64,000 bases of DNA from Tolypocladium sp. Sup5 PDA-1 (GCA_000750105.3 JPHH03000028.1:354266-418265), one strand, 5' to 3'; shown: positions 23,740 through 35,814, counted from the first letter of the stretch. Notes: generated from the sequence alone by a model not told the origin. Program-made: numbers and translations.

Positions 23740-25470
23740 TCTTATCCCTAAGGTATCGATACCTCTTTATTTTATAATAAGACTTTATTATTTCTAGTTT
23801 TTTTAATAATAGTAAAAACTTTTACTTTATTTTAACTTTCTTAAGTAAATTATACTAGATCTAAGATTTTAATATTACTTTATTAATATTTAAACTATTA
23901 TTTTCTATTTATAAGAGATAAATAAATATATTTAAAAGTAAGGGTAGGTATTCTTAATAAAATAAGGCTTCCCTTAAGATTTAGGTCTTAATTAATAGCG
24001 ATATAATAATAATTTATTTACTATAAGTCCTTATAAGAATTAATAGTTTAAAATAATACTTCCTAAACCTTATAATAAGAGATTTAGAACTATCCTAAAG
24101 TAATAAGCTTTAGTACTATATATAATACTTATTATAATTAATATTTTTAAATAAATATAATATTAATAAGATTAACTTCTAAATAAGTATCTATATTAAT
24201 ATATATTTTAAGACTAATTCGCCCTTAAAGTATAATTGAAGTAAAAAATTAATAGGTTATTCTAATCTATATTAGATTAGTTAAAGTAAGGGCAGCTACT
24301 TTAACTTTTAATCTTTTCCTAACTTCTTTTATTTTAGATAGTAATTCTAAAGATATTTATTACTTCTATACTTATAATAAGTAAGGATCTTCCCTTCCTT
24401 TATTATAGGATTCTTCTTTTTATTTTTAATAAGTATAATTATAAGATTAGAAATATTTAAGGTATTTAATAATTAATATATCCTAGGTAAATTATAAAAT
24501 TTTTACTAAGGAATCTTTATAAGGAATATATTCTTTAATTAATTAATCTTTTATTTTCCTTTATAATCTAATATATCCTATAATTATTATATAATTTATA
24601 TAATTTACTCTTAACTTTTACCTTTAATAATAATATATAAGCTAATCTTTTCTCGTAGATTGTATTATAATTTACTAAAGAATATAAATACTTAATTAAT
24701 TTTAAGAGCTTAATTAAAATATTTTTCTAGTAAATCTAGATATATATTAAATTCTATTAGGGATTAACCTTCTTATTATTAAGTACTTTCTTATTAAGTA
24801 GTAATTAATACTTAATAATTAATAAGGTCCTTTAAGAGAGTAAGGGTTTATTCTTAAAATCCCTTTTAATCTTCCTTAAGGATCTCTCTTTCTTCCTTAG
24901 AATATTCTTTAAGGAATCGATCCTATCTCGCTCTACTTTTATAGTATATATTATCTAAGGTAAGTAAAATCTTTATATTATCTTTATAATACTTTTTCTT
25001 TACTCTTTTAAATACTCTATCTAAGTTATTAAGCTAGCTATCCTATTACTAGGGATTAATAAGGTATTTAAGCTCTATAAGGTACTTTAGCTTAATTCTA
25101 TTATTATTAATATTATTTAATAAATTACTCCTATATTAATAGCGAATTTAAGTAAAAAGGGTAATATTATTACCGCTACCTTATATTTAAGAGATTTTAC
25201 TTTATAACTAGGATTCTTATTATTTTAATTACTTTAACTCCTTAAGATAATAAATTCGATCTTAAATTACCTCTATATCTAGTATATCCTCTTAAGGATT
25301 CGAGATATTAGCTTAAATAGTATTTATAAGAGTAGATTTACTTTAGGTAAAATCGCCTTATTAACTAGAGGATTCTCCCTATCGCGTAGCCGCTTATATT
25401 ACTATAGTTTAGCGGGTATCCCTAGTTAATATCGTACTTTTAAGTAATTATTAGTAAAAGCTTAAGAATT
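23740..25470. mobile_element. RIP-degraded retroelement interior
   Basis: AT-rich, with stops in all frames, lying between the family D repeats and the right family A repeat. By position it should be the 5' (gag side) interior of the minus-strand gypsy element, but I could not read a protein from it. Confidence 0.4.
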
Positions 25471-25670
25471 ATAACGCTAACTTAAATAAGTATTTAATTA
25501 TATAATAGATTAATTACCTATTAGGAGATAGGATTATTAAGTAAGAGTATAAGTATATTTTATTAAGTATATAAGACTTAAGCTTACTAAGGTAATAGTT
25601 TACTACTAACTCGCGCTTAAGTTACTATAATTATTTACGTAACCTAGGTATTATTTTATTATACCTAACC
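25471..25670. repeat. Family A direct repeat, right copy (LTR candidate)
   Basis: Same orientation as 18733-18933 and highly similar. If the pair are LTRs of the minus-strand element, this is its 5' LTR. Confidence 0.55.
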
Positions 25671-26159
25671 TTATAGCCTAGCTCCTTATTATAGCCTAGC
25701 TTCCTAGTATTAATGCCCCTAAACCTTATATCTCGTTTCTTCTAACTAAATTACTAAGTATTTATATATTATAATTATTTTTCTACTAGTAGAATTAAGT
25801 AGTATTTAATAGTAGAAATTACTCCTAGCAAAGAGTTAGATATCTATATACTATATAGCCCTTCTATAGGATACCTATAAGGAGATATATATTATTTATC
25901 GAAATACTACCGTTTATCGCTAAGCTATAAGGGTAATAGGTATTTTAAGTAGTTATCTATAAAATATATAATAGCCTATTTAGTAGTATAAAGCCTATTT
26001 TAGGCATTTATTTATAACTAAAAATTAGTCTAGGAAATCCTAAGCGGAGGTAGACTCGGCGGTTATTAGCTTTTTTAGTAATAGGGGATAAAATGCTATA
26101 TATCTATATTCTACTACTTATCTCGAGTTTATTTAGGATATAGCACTAGAAACTAACTC
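25671..26159. other. RIP-degraded sequence upstream of the dynamin relic
   Basis: By position this could be the lost GTPase-domain part of the dynamin-like gene, but I cannot read it in any frame. Confidence 0.35.
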
Positions 26160-27559
26160 GAAGGGGAAAAAAGGCCTCTTAACCTTAGCTACTACGTCGT
26201 TAGGAACCGTGGCGGTAACGATAACGACAGCGAAGCCTTTAACGTGCAAGAGCGGGATGAGACATTTAAAGAAGAGCCTTAGTGCTACCTTTCTAATAAT
26301 CGCGTGGGCATTGCCGCACTCCGGGTGCGACTGCAAGGGCTATTAGGCTAAATCACCGACAGGACCTTCCCTATAATTCGTGCGGAGACGCGGTAGATGC
26401 TCGCAAACTCCTAACACGCCCTGTCTAAGTTAGGGCTAACCCGGCAAACAGAGCGGGAACAGCAGTAGTATCTTATAACAATAGCAGGCAGGTTCTAGAA
26501 CGTAGTACGGGCTGCTCTAAACGCCGATTATTCGATACTTAAGGCTTTTACCGACGATAAGCTTCGTCTTACTACTAGCATTATAAATATCATAGAAAGG
26601 TTTAATAGTAACTTTATAAGCTCCTTATATATATACGTCTTCGAGATAGGCGAAAGGAAAAGTTTAGCTACTAGTACCGACTACGATAACTATAACGATA
26701 AAGACGAGATTAATAAATTTAATAAATTTAAACAACTAAAATCTAATAACTTCCCTACCTAGAGAAGATAATCGTTACTAACTAGACGACGCAATAACCG
26801 GAGTAAGGCATTATGGAATAGATTAGCTATATACATCGTCGCTCTCGGGGCCTTAAGTTAGGAACCTTTAGCCTAGGCTTGCTCTCTAGCGCCTTCCGCG
26901 AGTAGTCTTCTAAGTAGAGCCTTATAATAAGGTAATATTTAAGTAAGATTATTCTCGCTATCTATAGATTTATTCTTAAGAATCTAGAAATTATCTATTC
27001 TAATAAAAGAGTTTATAAAGAACTTATATCCCATATCCTAAATAACCTTCTTCTAAGATATAGCGAAGGAATATAATAGGCAATGCTCCTAGTAGATATT
27101 AAGAGGCAGAAAAGGCTATATACCCTAAACTATTACTTTAATAGTAACCTTTAAAAGTCCCGCGGTACTCGGATAAAGGAGGAGCTACGAAGCCAGGCTA
27201 GAAAAGAAAACAACCAGGGTTAGGGCAAGCTCATTATTGAGCTAGATAAAATCTAGTCTACTATTCGTGACAGGAGCAACGCGGATCACGCGGCAGAAGA
27301 CATCCACGATATCCTCGAGGCGTACTATAAAGTTGCCCGGAAGCGATTCGTCGACAATATCTACCACTAGGCCATCGACCACTGCCTCCTCTCCGGACCT
27401 AAGAGCCCTCTCGTACTATTCTCTGAGCAATGGGTACTCGAGTTAGACACCGAAAAGTTAGCTTCAATAGCCGGGGAGTCGCGCTACACTAGGGACCTGC
27501 GGAAGAGGTTGAGGAAGACAATACAGGACCTAGAGGGCGCAATTGAGATTTTGCGATAA
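26160..27559 (+). pseudogene. Dynamin-like GTPase, stalk and GTPase-effector-domain relic
   Basis: Across stops and frame breaks the plus strand reads YYVVRNRGGND, FNVQERDETFKEEP, NRVGIAALRVRLQGLL, then NVVRAALNADYS and KLRLTTSIINIIERFNSNF. This order of blocks is that of the dynamin central (stalk) region in fungal dynamin-like proteins. About 27.28-27.56 kb gives the GED: EDIHDILEAYYKVARKRFVD, LSGPKSPLVLFSEQ and a final TIQDLEGAIEILR before TAA at 27557-27559. Many TAG/TAA codons stand where Gln or Trp is expected. The N-terminal GTPase domain is not recognisable. The family remodels membranes (mitochondrial, peroxisomal or vacuolar fission), so this was a host gene, not a transposon gene. 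Confidence 0.75.
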
Positions 27560-27903
27560 GGGAGCTGCCCGAAATTGTCGAGTATTTTACTTAGGTCGGT
27601 AGCTATTCCTAGGCTACGTCAAGATGCGAGCTATTAGTGAGCAGGTACGTAGGAAGTGAAACTAAAAATATGATCAAATCGCAAGCAAACCCTGCTAATG
27701 TGGCTACTCGCCGGCACGTAGATAGATACTCGCCTTTCGGGTTAGGTTAACACAACCAAAGACCTCACCTTCATTTACTGCTTTAACACCACCGCCGAAC
27801 TTTTCCGGCGGAAGAGTCTCATCCCACCGCCCACCACGCGGCGGAGTAATCGACTTTGCACTTGTCATTGTCATCGGCCACTCTTGAGGCATCCCTATCG
27901 CTA
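27560..27903. other. Short non-RIP segment between dynamin relic and LTR
   Basis: Base composition returns to normal here. A 62-codon minus-strand frame (27704-27892) beginning MPQEWPMTMTSAKS starts just inside the adjacent LTR end. It could be the leader or gag start of the retroelement that owned this LTR. No domain is recognisable. Confidence 0.4.
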
Positions 27904-28288
27904 TGAGCGTGGCCCGAATCCCAATGAATGCGTGATTAATTGATATATCCTGTATGACTCTCTTAGCTGCCCAGGGAGCCTGGAAAAGGGATTCCCTTTA
28001 TCCTTGCAGCTATAGTCCCTGTGACCCCTATCCAGCTGTTGCCCCTATCTAGCGTTGGCTGTGTGTGTGTGTTAGTGGCGTCTGACTTCAATTGTAGCCC
28101 CTAGCGGCCCCTAGCAGCCCCTATTGACCTCGAGTCATCAATCCAACGAGGCTTCATTCTTCTAAGGAAGAATGTCTCTAGCCACCGTCTCTGAATACAG
28201 ACATCCGAGTCATCAATGTAATGTGGCTGCCCAAGGGGCTGCCAAGGGGCTGCCAAGGAGCTGCCTCGTCAACCGGTCTATCCGACAA
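27904..28288 (-). repeat. Family C LTR, left copy (minus orientation)
   Basis: Read on the minus strand it starts TGTCGGATAGACCGGTTGAC and ends GCTCA, so it has the TG...CA ends of an LTR. It is an inverted copy of 56395-56759. The left copy has about three repeats of a CAGCCCCTTGG-like word where the right has one, and so is 20 bp longer. A GT run is present at 28061-28074. The divergence is low and the sequence is largely un-RIPed, unlike its flanks. Confidence 0.8.
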
Positions 28289-28537
28289 TCCCATGGCTTG
28301 AAGCACGACTGGGCACCAGCTTGACACACTGGGAATGTGAGCATCCTTCACTCCCGGCAGCGAAAGGACAAGGCGAATACAGTATGATGGCAAACTGTAT
28401 GGCAACCACACTGATCTTTAATCAGCTTCGTCGACCAAAATTGTAAACGTTCCTGAGAGCATTTTACCTCATGACCAAACGCGAAGTTCCACTTCAAGAG
28501 CGTTGCAGTTGTCTTTAACTGAAGAAGTGCCTGTCGC

Positions 28538-29877
28538 TTGCCGAAGCACTGCCATGTTCCCGTCGAGAATGCCAGATTTGGCTCAGCCTGGGGATCAAAT
28601 AGGGCTGCCTCCGCACCCGGCGGCGGCAGCGGCAGACCCGACCCCTTCCTCGCCGAGACGGCCATCAAGGAAGAGCCCGGCGGCGGCAGCGACAACCCCG
28701 GCGCCGCCGCCGGCAGGGAAATAGCCATAGACAGCCCCAAGCCCATCCCGGCGCGGGACTCGAGCCTGCGCAAGACGCAGCGCAAGCGGACCAGCGCGCG
28801 CCGGTCCAAGCGGGACGGCGATGCCATCCTCGAGGCAGACGAGCACAACCGCAGCCGCGACGCCGCGGGCGAGGCACCCGGCGGGTCGGAGCCGGATGCT
28901 AGTCTCGGCACCGCGGCGTCCAAGTCGTTCCTCCTCGGGCCCGACGAGCTAGCCACGCCGCCCCAGGCCACGGCGTCCGCGAGCCGCCAGGAGCGCCAGA
29001 GCGCCCCCGTCGACGAGTACCGCGTGGGCGGCCGCACCGCCGAGCACGGCGACGGCGACGACGACGACGACGACGCCGCCCCCTTTCCCGCCGTCTCCGG
29101 TAGACCCCGGCGCGAAGACCACAGCGCCGAGCGCAGCGGCGGCCATCTCTCGGGGCGGCTAAGCCCGGGACCTAAAGAGGCCCTCAAGCTCAAGCGCAGC
29201 AGCTCCCGCCTCAAGCGCCTCTCCGCCGGGCCCGCGAGCCCCCGGAGCGACTCGCGGGCCAGCGTCGCGTCTCCCGACCCGGCCCAGGCGGCCATGCCGG
29301 CGGGCTACGAGCGACCCGGCTCGGCCGACTCCGTCGACGACGCCGTCGAGTCGTATCTCTGCTCGCCGCGCCTGTCCCAGAAGATCCGGCACCCCCTGAC
29401 GGGTCGCGTCATTTCCTCTTCCCAGGTGGGCGACGCCAACGGCTCGGCCGTCTTTTGCTGCGTCGGCATGGGCCTGACGAGGTACATTACCGCCTTTTAC
29501 GACGAGCTGGCCCTAACGCTAAAGCTACGGCTCATCACCCCCGATCGGCCCGGCGTAGGAGACAGCGAGCCATACTCGGACGACACGGCCACGCCCCTCA
29601 GCTGGCCTGGTGAGTGCTGCGCCTTGATTCTCTAACAGCCAGGCCATGTCGCTAACGTGCTGCAGACGACGTCTACGCCATCTGCCAGGCGCTCAAGATT
29701 ACCAAGTTCTCCATCCTTGCCCATTCGGCCGGCGCCATCTACGCCCTCGCCACGGCGTTGCGCATGCCGCAGCATATCCGCGGCAGAATCTACCTCCTGG
29801 CCCCCTGGATCCCGCCCTCTCAGATGAGTGCTTACCTTGACCAAGACTTCATAGAGCCGCCATCAAATCGATCATAA
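28538..29877 (+). pseudogene. Alpha/beta-hydrolase fold protein, truncated at both ends
   Basis: Exon 1 (to 29609) has a long disordered, Arg/Ser/Asp-rich N-terminal region with FLAETAIKEEP, RKTQRKRTSARRSK and SKSFLLGPDELATP, then the start of the hydrolase fold (FCCVGMGLTRYI, LITPDRPGVGDSE). An intron (29610-29665) joins in phase to exon 2, which carries the nucleophile elbow AHSAGAIYALATAL and IYLLAPWIPPSQMS. The catalytic Ser is in HSAGA. The fold then stops: after SQMS there are 15 unrelated residues and TAA at 29875-29877, so the lid and the catalytic Asp/His region are missing. No in-frame ATG exists near the start, so the 5' exon(s) are also lost. The frame is otherwise clean, suggesting recent breakage by rearrangement rather than RIP. 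Confidence 0.7.
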
Positions 29878-30143
29878 GCCTGAGTTGGAGCCGGTGGGAA
29901 CGGAAAGGGGATAGGGTCGTCCCAACTTGGATCCCAATCTATGCCATCGCCAGAAGGCGGGGCAAATACAAAGCCAGGGTCATGGGGGTCGGGCAGAACG
30001 GGCAGATCTTGCGGCGGAGAGTCAGAGGATCGGGGAGAGAGAACACCCTCAACGGCAGAGTCGGTAGTAGTTGTTGCTCGCGGTCGAGGGGCTCGGACGG
30101 CGGTGAGGAACACGAAAAAGGGCAAGGCAGCTCTGTATCTCAT
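29832..30143 (-). CDS. Small secreted protein candidate or first exon of one
   Basis: A 103-residue frame starts with a plausible signal peptide (MRYRAALPFFVFLTAVRA) and continues as a Pro/Asp-rich low-complexity chain with no cysteines. The end of the frame coincides with a good GTAAGC splice donor near 29836, so it may be exon 1 of a longer gene whose rest was lost. Its 3' end overlaps the broken end of the hydrolase on the other strand, which places it at a rearrangement junction. Function unknown. Confidence 0.3.
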   Translation of the reverse strand: MRYRAALPFFVFLTAVRAPRPRATTTTDSAVEGVLSPRSSDSPPQDLPVLPDPHDPGFVFAPPSGDGIDWDPSWDDPIPFPFPPAPTQAYDRFDGGSMKSWSR

Positions 30144-33100
30144 TTTCGGACCGGGAGGCGTTTAACGGCATCGGGGAGCGCGATGGCAGAAAAGATTAGA
30201 AAGCTACCAACTATGGGGAGCCAGATCAGCAATATAAATACCGTAGCCTGTAGCTAAATAACTCAATATGATAGTTAGTTAAGATATACTTCGGATGTTT
30301 TTTTCGTATGTGCTATGGATGTTTCATCCCCGCGATAAAATAATATAACGCAGCCCGGGAGACATGACGGACCAACGCTAGGGCCGTGTTACGTCGTTGT
30401 ATGGCTGTGCAACGGCAAAAAAAGTACAAGGTGAATCTCTATTATGGCTAAGGCTATAACCAGCTGCGGAGCCGAGTGTTTTAAAATTACAAAACGCAAG
30501 AGAAAGTACAACGCAATGCGAGAAGTCTGTTTAATGTAATCGCTCTCTTCCGTTCATTTTCCACTTGATCCCGGTAAATACCCCGCAAAACTCAATTCAT
30601 AATTAAAGTGCGGCCTCGGGCTTGGCTGGGATAGGGCATGGAGCCAAGTCAACTCGTTGAAACTGGCGCTGTTTTGGCCGTCACGATTTATATAGATGAT
30701 GACTTGTGAGCATAGCTTTGGGGAGCGCCGTGTGTATCAGTCTTCCTAGATAATGGCTGCGTGAACCTGCGAATATCCTCGCCTTATCGTCCTCTTCTTG
30801 CCGCTCCTCTTATTGCGTTTCGGTAGCGTTAATAACATAATCAGGACGCTACAGCCATACATAATCTACCAAATCCTACATATGCCTATGTGGACCTAAG
30901 TCAGAGGTTAAGTGCCGCTTTATGGCTCCTGTTGTAAGAGGTTGGTTGAGTCTCCTACTTTAAGCGGGAACGAAGCACCTATATATCGCCGGCTATCCCT
31001 TACACTCGCGGCAATCATAGACTTAACTTGGATATCTAGCTCTTGCCAGTGGTTGTTCTTTTGGCGACTCGGTGAGAAGGTCGTAGCTGTTCATGTCTAC
31101 GCTGCGGTTTGCCAAAGAAGATATGCTCATCTAATGACTCTCAATAGCCGTAGCGATCTACTGTCTACTTGCTGACTACTGATACTCCCAGGACCACTGT
31201 CCATTTACTGCCTATCAAAGACTATTCCCGTCGCCTCAAGAGATGGTGGGGGCGGGGCGCGGATCCAAACGGCAAGGGACAGCGGCGTCCTAGATGGCTG
31301 GGAGGGGCAATGGACAAGATGACTGTGACAAGATGACTGTGACAAGATGACTGTCGGGGTAATGGCAGTACCACCGGCAGACGTGAAAGAGGGGGGCCGC
31401 TCTTCGTACGAAGTGTAAACGCAGCGAAGGTTGAGGCCGGTAACGTAGGCGTAACTGACTTGAACGTGTGCCGCTCGCAAGGCAATACCCATCACCGCAC
31501 CTGTTGCGAGACTACGCATCGGCATCTGACATCGGGAACTAGGACTTCACCGGGCAGCTCCGGCCCGCACGCCGTGAAGCATTTAGGGGCCCTTGGTTCT
31601 CCGAATTATGACTATATATATCTCCTTTTGACCCGCAGTATTAGGGGCAATTCTCGAGATCCAATGGCTTGCTAGCTTTCAGACGTCTGGAGATGTGGGC
31701 CATTCGTTCGTCTAGGGCGAAGACCCCTATTGACTAGTGCTAGGTCAAGGGGACACGAGTCAAACTATCGAAAAAAATAGAAGGCCGCTGGCACTACTCT
31801 AGACTAGCCTGGTCTAAATGAGGCCCTAATCTATATTAGCTAGAGCTATGCATCGTGCGGATGCCAGCTGGTGTATGTCGAGTATCGCATCGTCTGCTAC
31901 ACGAGCTTGGCGTATAGATCGACCTATACCTCTAAGTCCTTTTCTATTTTATACCCTCCCATTATTGCTATATCTTCGCTATTCGCTCCCTTGGCTTACT
32001 TATTAGCATTTCTAGAAGCTTGCTGCGGCCTGTATCTGGCTGGTATATCGTAGTAAGTGAACTAGTAGTCTTCACGTAATAGAGAATTCTATATAGAGAT
32101 GGTAATCCGGCCTAATCGAGACTTTGATTTCGGCCTCCTGTCCGCTCGCAAGAGGTGGTGGTCGTGCAACTCCAATGCTGTGGAGCTTGGTTCTCGAGGA
32201 GAAACGAGACATCACACAGTGGGGGTCTTCGTCGACAGGGGCCTTGGTGCAGGAACCTCTCTATGGCTTCTCGTTCATTGAACTGGGCCATTAAATTGAA
32301 CTAGACTATCGGGACAATGGCATTGGTATAAAAACAAAGTAGCACGGCCCGTAAGAGATAGACTAACTTCGACCTTTCATCTACTTCACGTCTTTCTTTG
32401 AGAACCATTGACTTTACCTTAACTATATCATGCATTATCCTCAACAGGACACGACGGGACGGGCAAGACCGTTCCACCTCGGAGAGTCCACCCGCGCCCC
32501 CTGGGGCTTCTTCCACCTCAGGGATTTACATTGAGGCTCCCTTTGCACGCTACCGGCCGCGTGCGCATATGCCGGCCCCCGACGAGGTTGCTCTTTTCAA
32601 CGAGGTAGTCCGTTTTGGTGTGAGTGAAGATATGGACCTGGCTGTTCACGGTAAATGAAGACTACTAAACCCGAAGTACATGTAGACATGTAATCCGGAC
32701 ACACAGATATGCTTAACCACCGCCAAGCAGGGAAAAGGGAGGAGGAAAAAGCTTGCTAGCGGTAAAATTTCGGTTTACGACAGATGGAGGAAGCTATATA
32801 ACCGTTGCGAAGACGAGTATATGGTAAGTATATCGGGAGCTGAAAGCTGGCGTTCCTCGTACTTAAAAACAAACACAGTGCTATAACTTCAACGATCCTT
32901 GTTATTCTTCGACAAAATCGCATAGAGCCATTTGTTCTGCGCGTCGACCGCTTCAACATAAGGGGACGAAGCGTTAGTTGTCTCCGAGACCAGTGGGGGG
33001 ACGAGAGGCGAAACGAGGCTTGCAAGTAGAGTTGCTGCAGGTCGGAAACACGGCGGGTGGTTGAGAGGGATATATCAAACAAACGCACAGCACGTATGCA

Positions 33101-33962
33101 CTTGTATGCACATATGTACATATGGTGACCATATACAGTGAGTCAAGAACAAGTTTGTCCGAAAGTAGAGAAGGGGATACTTGCGACTTCCCCTTTGGCT
33201 GTGAGGCCCAGCTTGGTGTGTGCACTGAACCAGAACTAAATATCCAGAAAACAACTTTAGGCCCTGTGTGCATAAAGCAGAAAACTCTCTGATGGCGAGG
33301 CAATACTGTCAGTAGTGGGGTACATGCCATGCCTGACATACTCTTCCGACGTTTGTCATGCCATTACAATCTCTAGCACGTTGACCACCATGCGCTGTAA
33401 GAGCCGCACGCCACCTCCACGTCTGCCCCTAGATGTCTTCCTAATTGATTGCCATCCCCAAAGTATCCCTGTCTGACTTCTGCTGTCCATTCAACATGCC
33501 GGTTTGACGGACATTCAAAGCGCCTGCTCTGATGAGATTCTGAAGGCTACTGCAAACCGTTGTCTGAGAAAATCCTGCGCCTTGCCGGGATGTACTTCAC
33601 AAAAATAACATCACGGAAGTCATAGGCCTATGCGGCGCCCCAATCCGAAACAGAGCGGCTACGTTTGACGCGACGATTCTTACACTAGGCGTATCAACGA
33701 CTCTTGTGTTATCGCTCGCCTTGTCTTCAAGAGGTTCTCAAATCGGCCGAATTATTTAGATTTCATCGTCTTTACTGTCCATCGCGGATGCCGTTGGATG
33801 CCATTATTGGGGGATCGGCGCAAGTGGGGCATGCGGAAAACAGGGGCCAGGGGCGGCCGGCTCCCCAATCTCCCGTCGATCCGATCGGTGCTAATCCTGG
33901 ATAGCAACAAAGTCGACCGCGGCGAAGAAACCAGAGGCGCGGCAAAAGGCATCGCATCGCCC
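30144..33962. other. Gene-poor region, no gene recognised
   Basis: About 3.8 kb with only short open frames on both strands (for example 30912-31175 plus, 31205-31525 minus, 32756-33121 minus), none with a domain. The part around 31.7-32.1 kb is AT-rich and RIP-like. One plus frame near 32521-32658 (EAPFARYRPRAHMPAPDE) looks protein-like but is too short to name. Confidence 0.5.
31313..31354. repeat. Three perfect tandem copies of a 14-bp unit
   Basis: The unit GACAAGATGACTGT is repeated three times without change. Confidence 0.9.
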
Positions 33963-35631
33963 ATGAAGCTCCCGCACGGCGTCAGACCCCGGCGGCGGTG
34001 GATCTCGGCGCTGAGCGGCCTCTCTGCGTTCCTCGTCATCTACGTGCTGCTGCGCCTCGGCTCGCAGTCTCTCGTCCGCATGCCGTTGGGCGGCGGCTCG
34101 CTCCCCCTTCTCGACTCGTCCGCGTACGTCCGCGTCGTGCGAGGCGAGCACCCCGACGCCTGGCCGTACCGCGTCTTCAAGAGCTCGCCGTGCATGCCGC
34201 CCAACATGTCCGCTACCGTCCACCGCCCGGGCCTGGCGGACGGGTACCTGCTCATGACGCCCAAGGGGCGCGGCGGCTTCGACGGCATCTAGCGCAGCGC
34301 GCCGTACGTGACGACGTCGGATAACGAGCTCTTGTACGCGTACCCGGAGACGTACGGGACCAACTGCCTCCGCATGCAGGAGATTGCCGGCAAGCCGCAC
34401 CTGACGTTTTGGCAGGGCGAGACGACGGTCGGGCGCGGGTACGGCCAGATCGTCCTCTTGGATTAAGGGTACCGCGAAACGGTTCTAGACCTGCACGCCA
34501 GCATCAGCTGGGTGCTCCGTCATGGACTACCACGAGCACGTCGTCACGCCCTAGGGCACTATCCTCGTGACGGCGTACAACAACACCCCGGCGGACCTGA
34601 GCAGCGTGGGCGGCCCGCGAGACGGATAGGTCTAGGACAGCCATTTCTACGAGATTGACCTGGCTACCGGAGAGGTCCTCTTTCGCTAGAGCGCCCTCGA
34701 CCACGTCCCCCTCAACACGTCCTACCTGCCGGTCCAGTCCTATATGGGCGATAGCACGCGGGACCTGGCCTAGGACTTTTTCTATATTAACTCGATGTAG
34801 AAGCTCGGAGGCGATTTCCTTATTAGTAGCCGCTATATGTGGGCCGTCTATCTAGTATCCGGCGAGGACGGCCACGTTAAGTGGAAGCTTAGCGGGAGCG
34901 GCGACGGCGGCGACTTTGGCCCCATTCCCGAGACTGGTATGTTTCGATGGCAACACGACGCACGCGCGCTCGACGTGACGGACGAGAGCATGACCATTAG
35001 CATCTTCGATAACCACAACATGCTCTAGGACAACGGCACGATGCCTACGCGCGGCCTCGTCCTCCAGGTCGCCCTCCCGCCGGATCCTGCGCGGTCGCCC
35101 GTGGTGCTGCGATACCTGCAAGACTCGGACCGCTTCTATATCGGGAGTCAAGGCAGCTACGACGCTACGCTTAGCAACGGGAACTAGCTCATGTGCTACG
35201 GCCAGTCCCCCGTGGTGCTGGAGTTTAGCGGCGACCACGACGGCAGCGACCTCCTCTGGGAGGGACGCTTCGGGCTCGACGACAAGGTGCAAACGTACCG
35301 GGCCTACAAGGCCGAATGGCACGCGACCCCCGGAGACTGGAACCCGTCGCTGGTCGTGGAGAGGCTCGACGGCGGGGCCGACCAGACATACAGGGGGTAT
35401 GTGTCCTGGAACGGGGCCACTGACGTGGACGCCTGGATCGTCTACGTAGGAGGGCCGGAGGGCGAGAAGATGCGCAAGGTCGGCAGGGCTATCAAGAAGG
35501 GGTTCGAAACGGTGTTTGACGTCCACGTTGGCAAGGGGGGTTGCGTCAAGGTGGCCGCGGAGAGTGGACGGGAGGAAATACGCGATTCGAACGTCATGTG
35601 CCAGCCGGCGAAAGGCGGGGGAGTTAAATGA
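33963..35631 (+). pseudogene. Arylsulfotransferase-like (ASST family) membrane-anchored protein with RIP-type stops
   Basis: The ATG at 33963 starts a basic N-terminus and one transmembrane segment (ISALSGLSAFLVIYVLLRL), followed by WPYRVFKSSPCMPPNMSAT, as in fungal ASST-family proteins. Later blocks fit the family: MDYHEHVVTP, TAYNNTPADLSSVGGPRDG, HFYEIDLATGEVLFR, GDFGPIPETGMFRWQHDARA and the C-terminal AEWHATPGDWNPS. Ten in-frame stops lie between 34290 and 35187, most at sites where the family has Trp (TGG to TAG) and some where Gln fits. One frame change lies near 34510. Apart from these the protein reads well, so the damage is recent. The family includes PQQ-like beta-propeller sulfotransferases, but the enzymatic role of the fungal members is unclear. 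Confidence 0.75.
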
Positions 35632-35814
35632 GGGCTGGCGCACTCGCTGCCGGGTTACGTTGAATGAGCACGGGAAGGGAGGAGAAGTAATACTTATGAT
35701 ACCACTATGCACAACATGTCAAGAATAGGGCTTCAGTAATATAGCCGTCTATAAATTGAATAGAGTAAATTCGTCCTAAACCTACAAGCCGCTGCACCGG
35801 GGTATCCTTGTCGC

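Noticed and set aside
17897..26100. CRISPR-like or tRNA structures in the repeat words
   Set aside because: The short repeated words lie inside retroelement LTRs without regular spacers, and the organism is a eukaryote; no cloverleaf was recognised.
26133..26336. 67-codon minus-strand frame in the desert
   Set aside because: Antisense shadow of the dynamin relic.
28348..29295. 315-codon minus-strand open frame
   Set aside because: Antisense shadow of the GC-rich hydrolase exon; the plus strand gives a recognisable protein with in-phase introns.
31205..31525. Overlapping minus-strand frames across the 14-bp tandem repeat
   Set aside because: Open only because of the repeat and local composition; no domain.
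32398..32658. 86-codon plus-strand frame ending DEVALFNEVVRFGVSEDMDL
   Set aside because: Looks protein-like in its last 45 residues but is too short, has no start context and no recognisable family.
34852..35712. 286-codon minus-strand open frame
   Set aside because: Antisense shadow of the arylsulfotransferase-like pseudogene.
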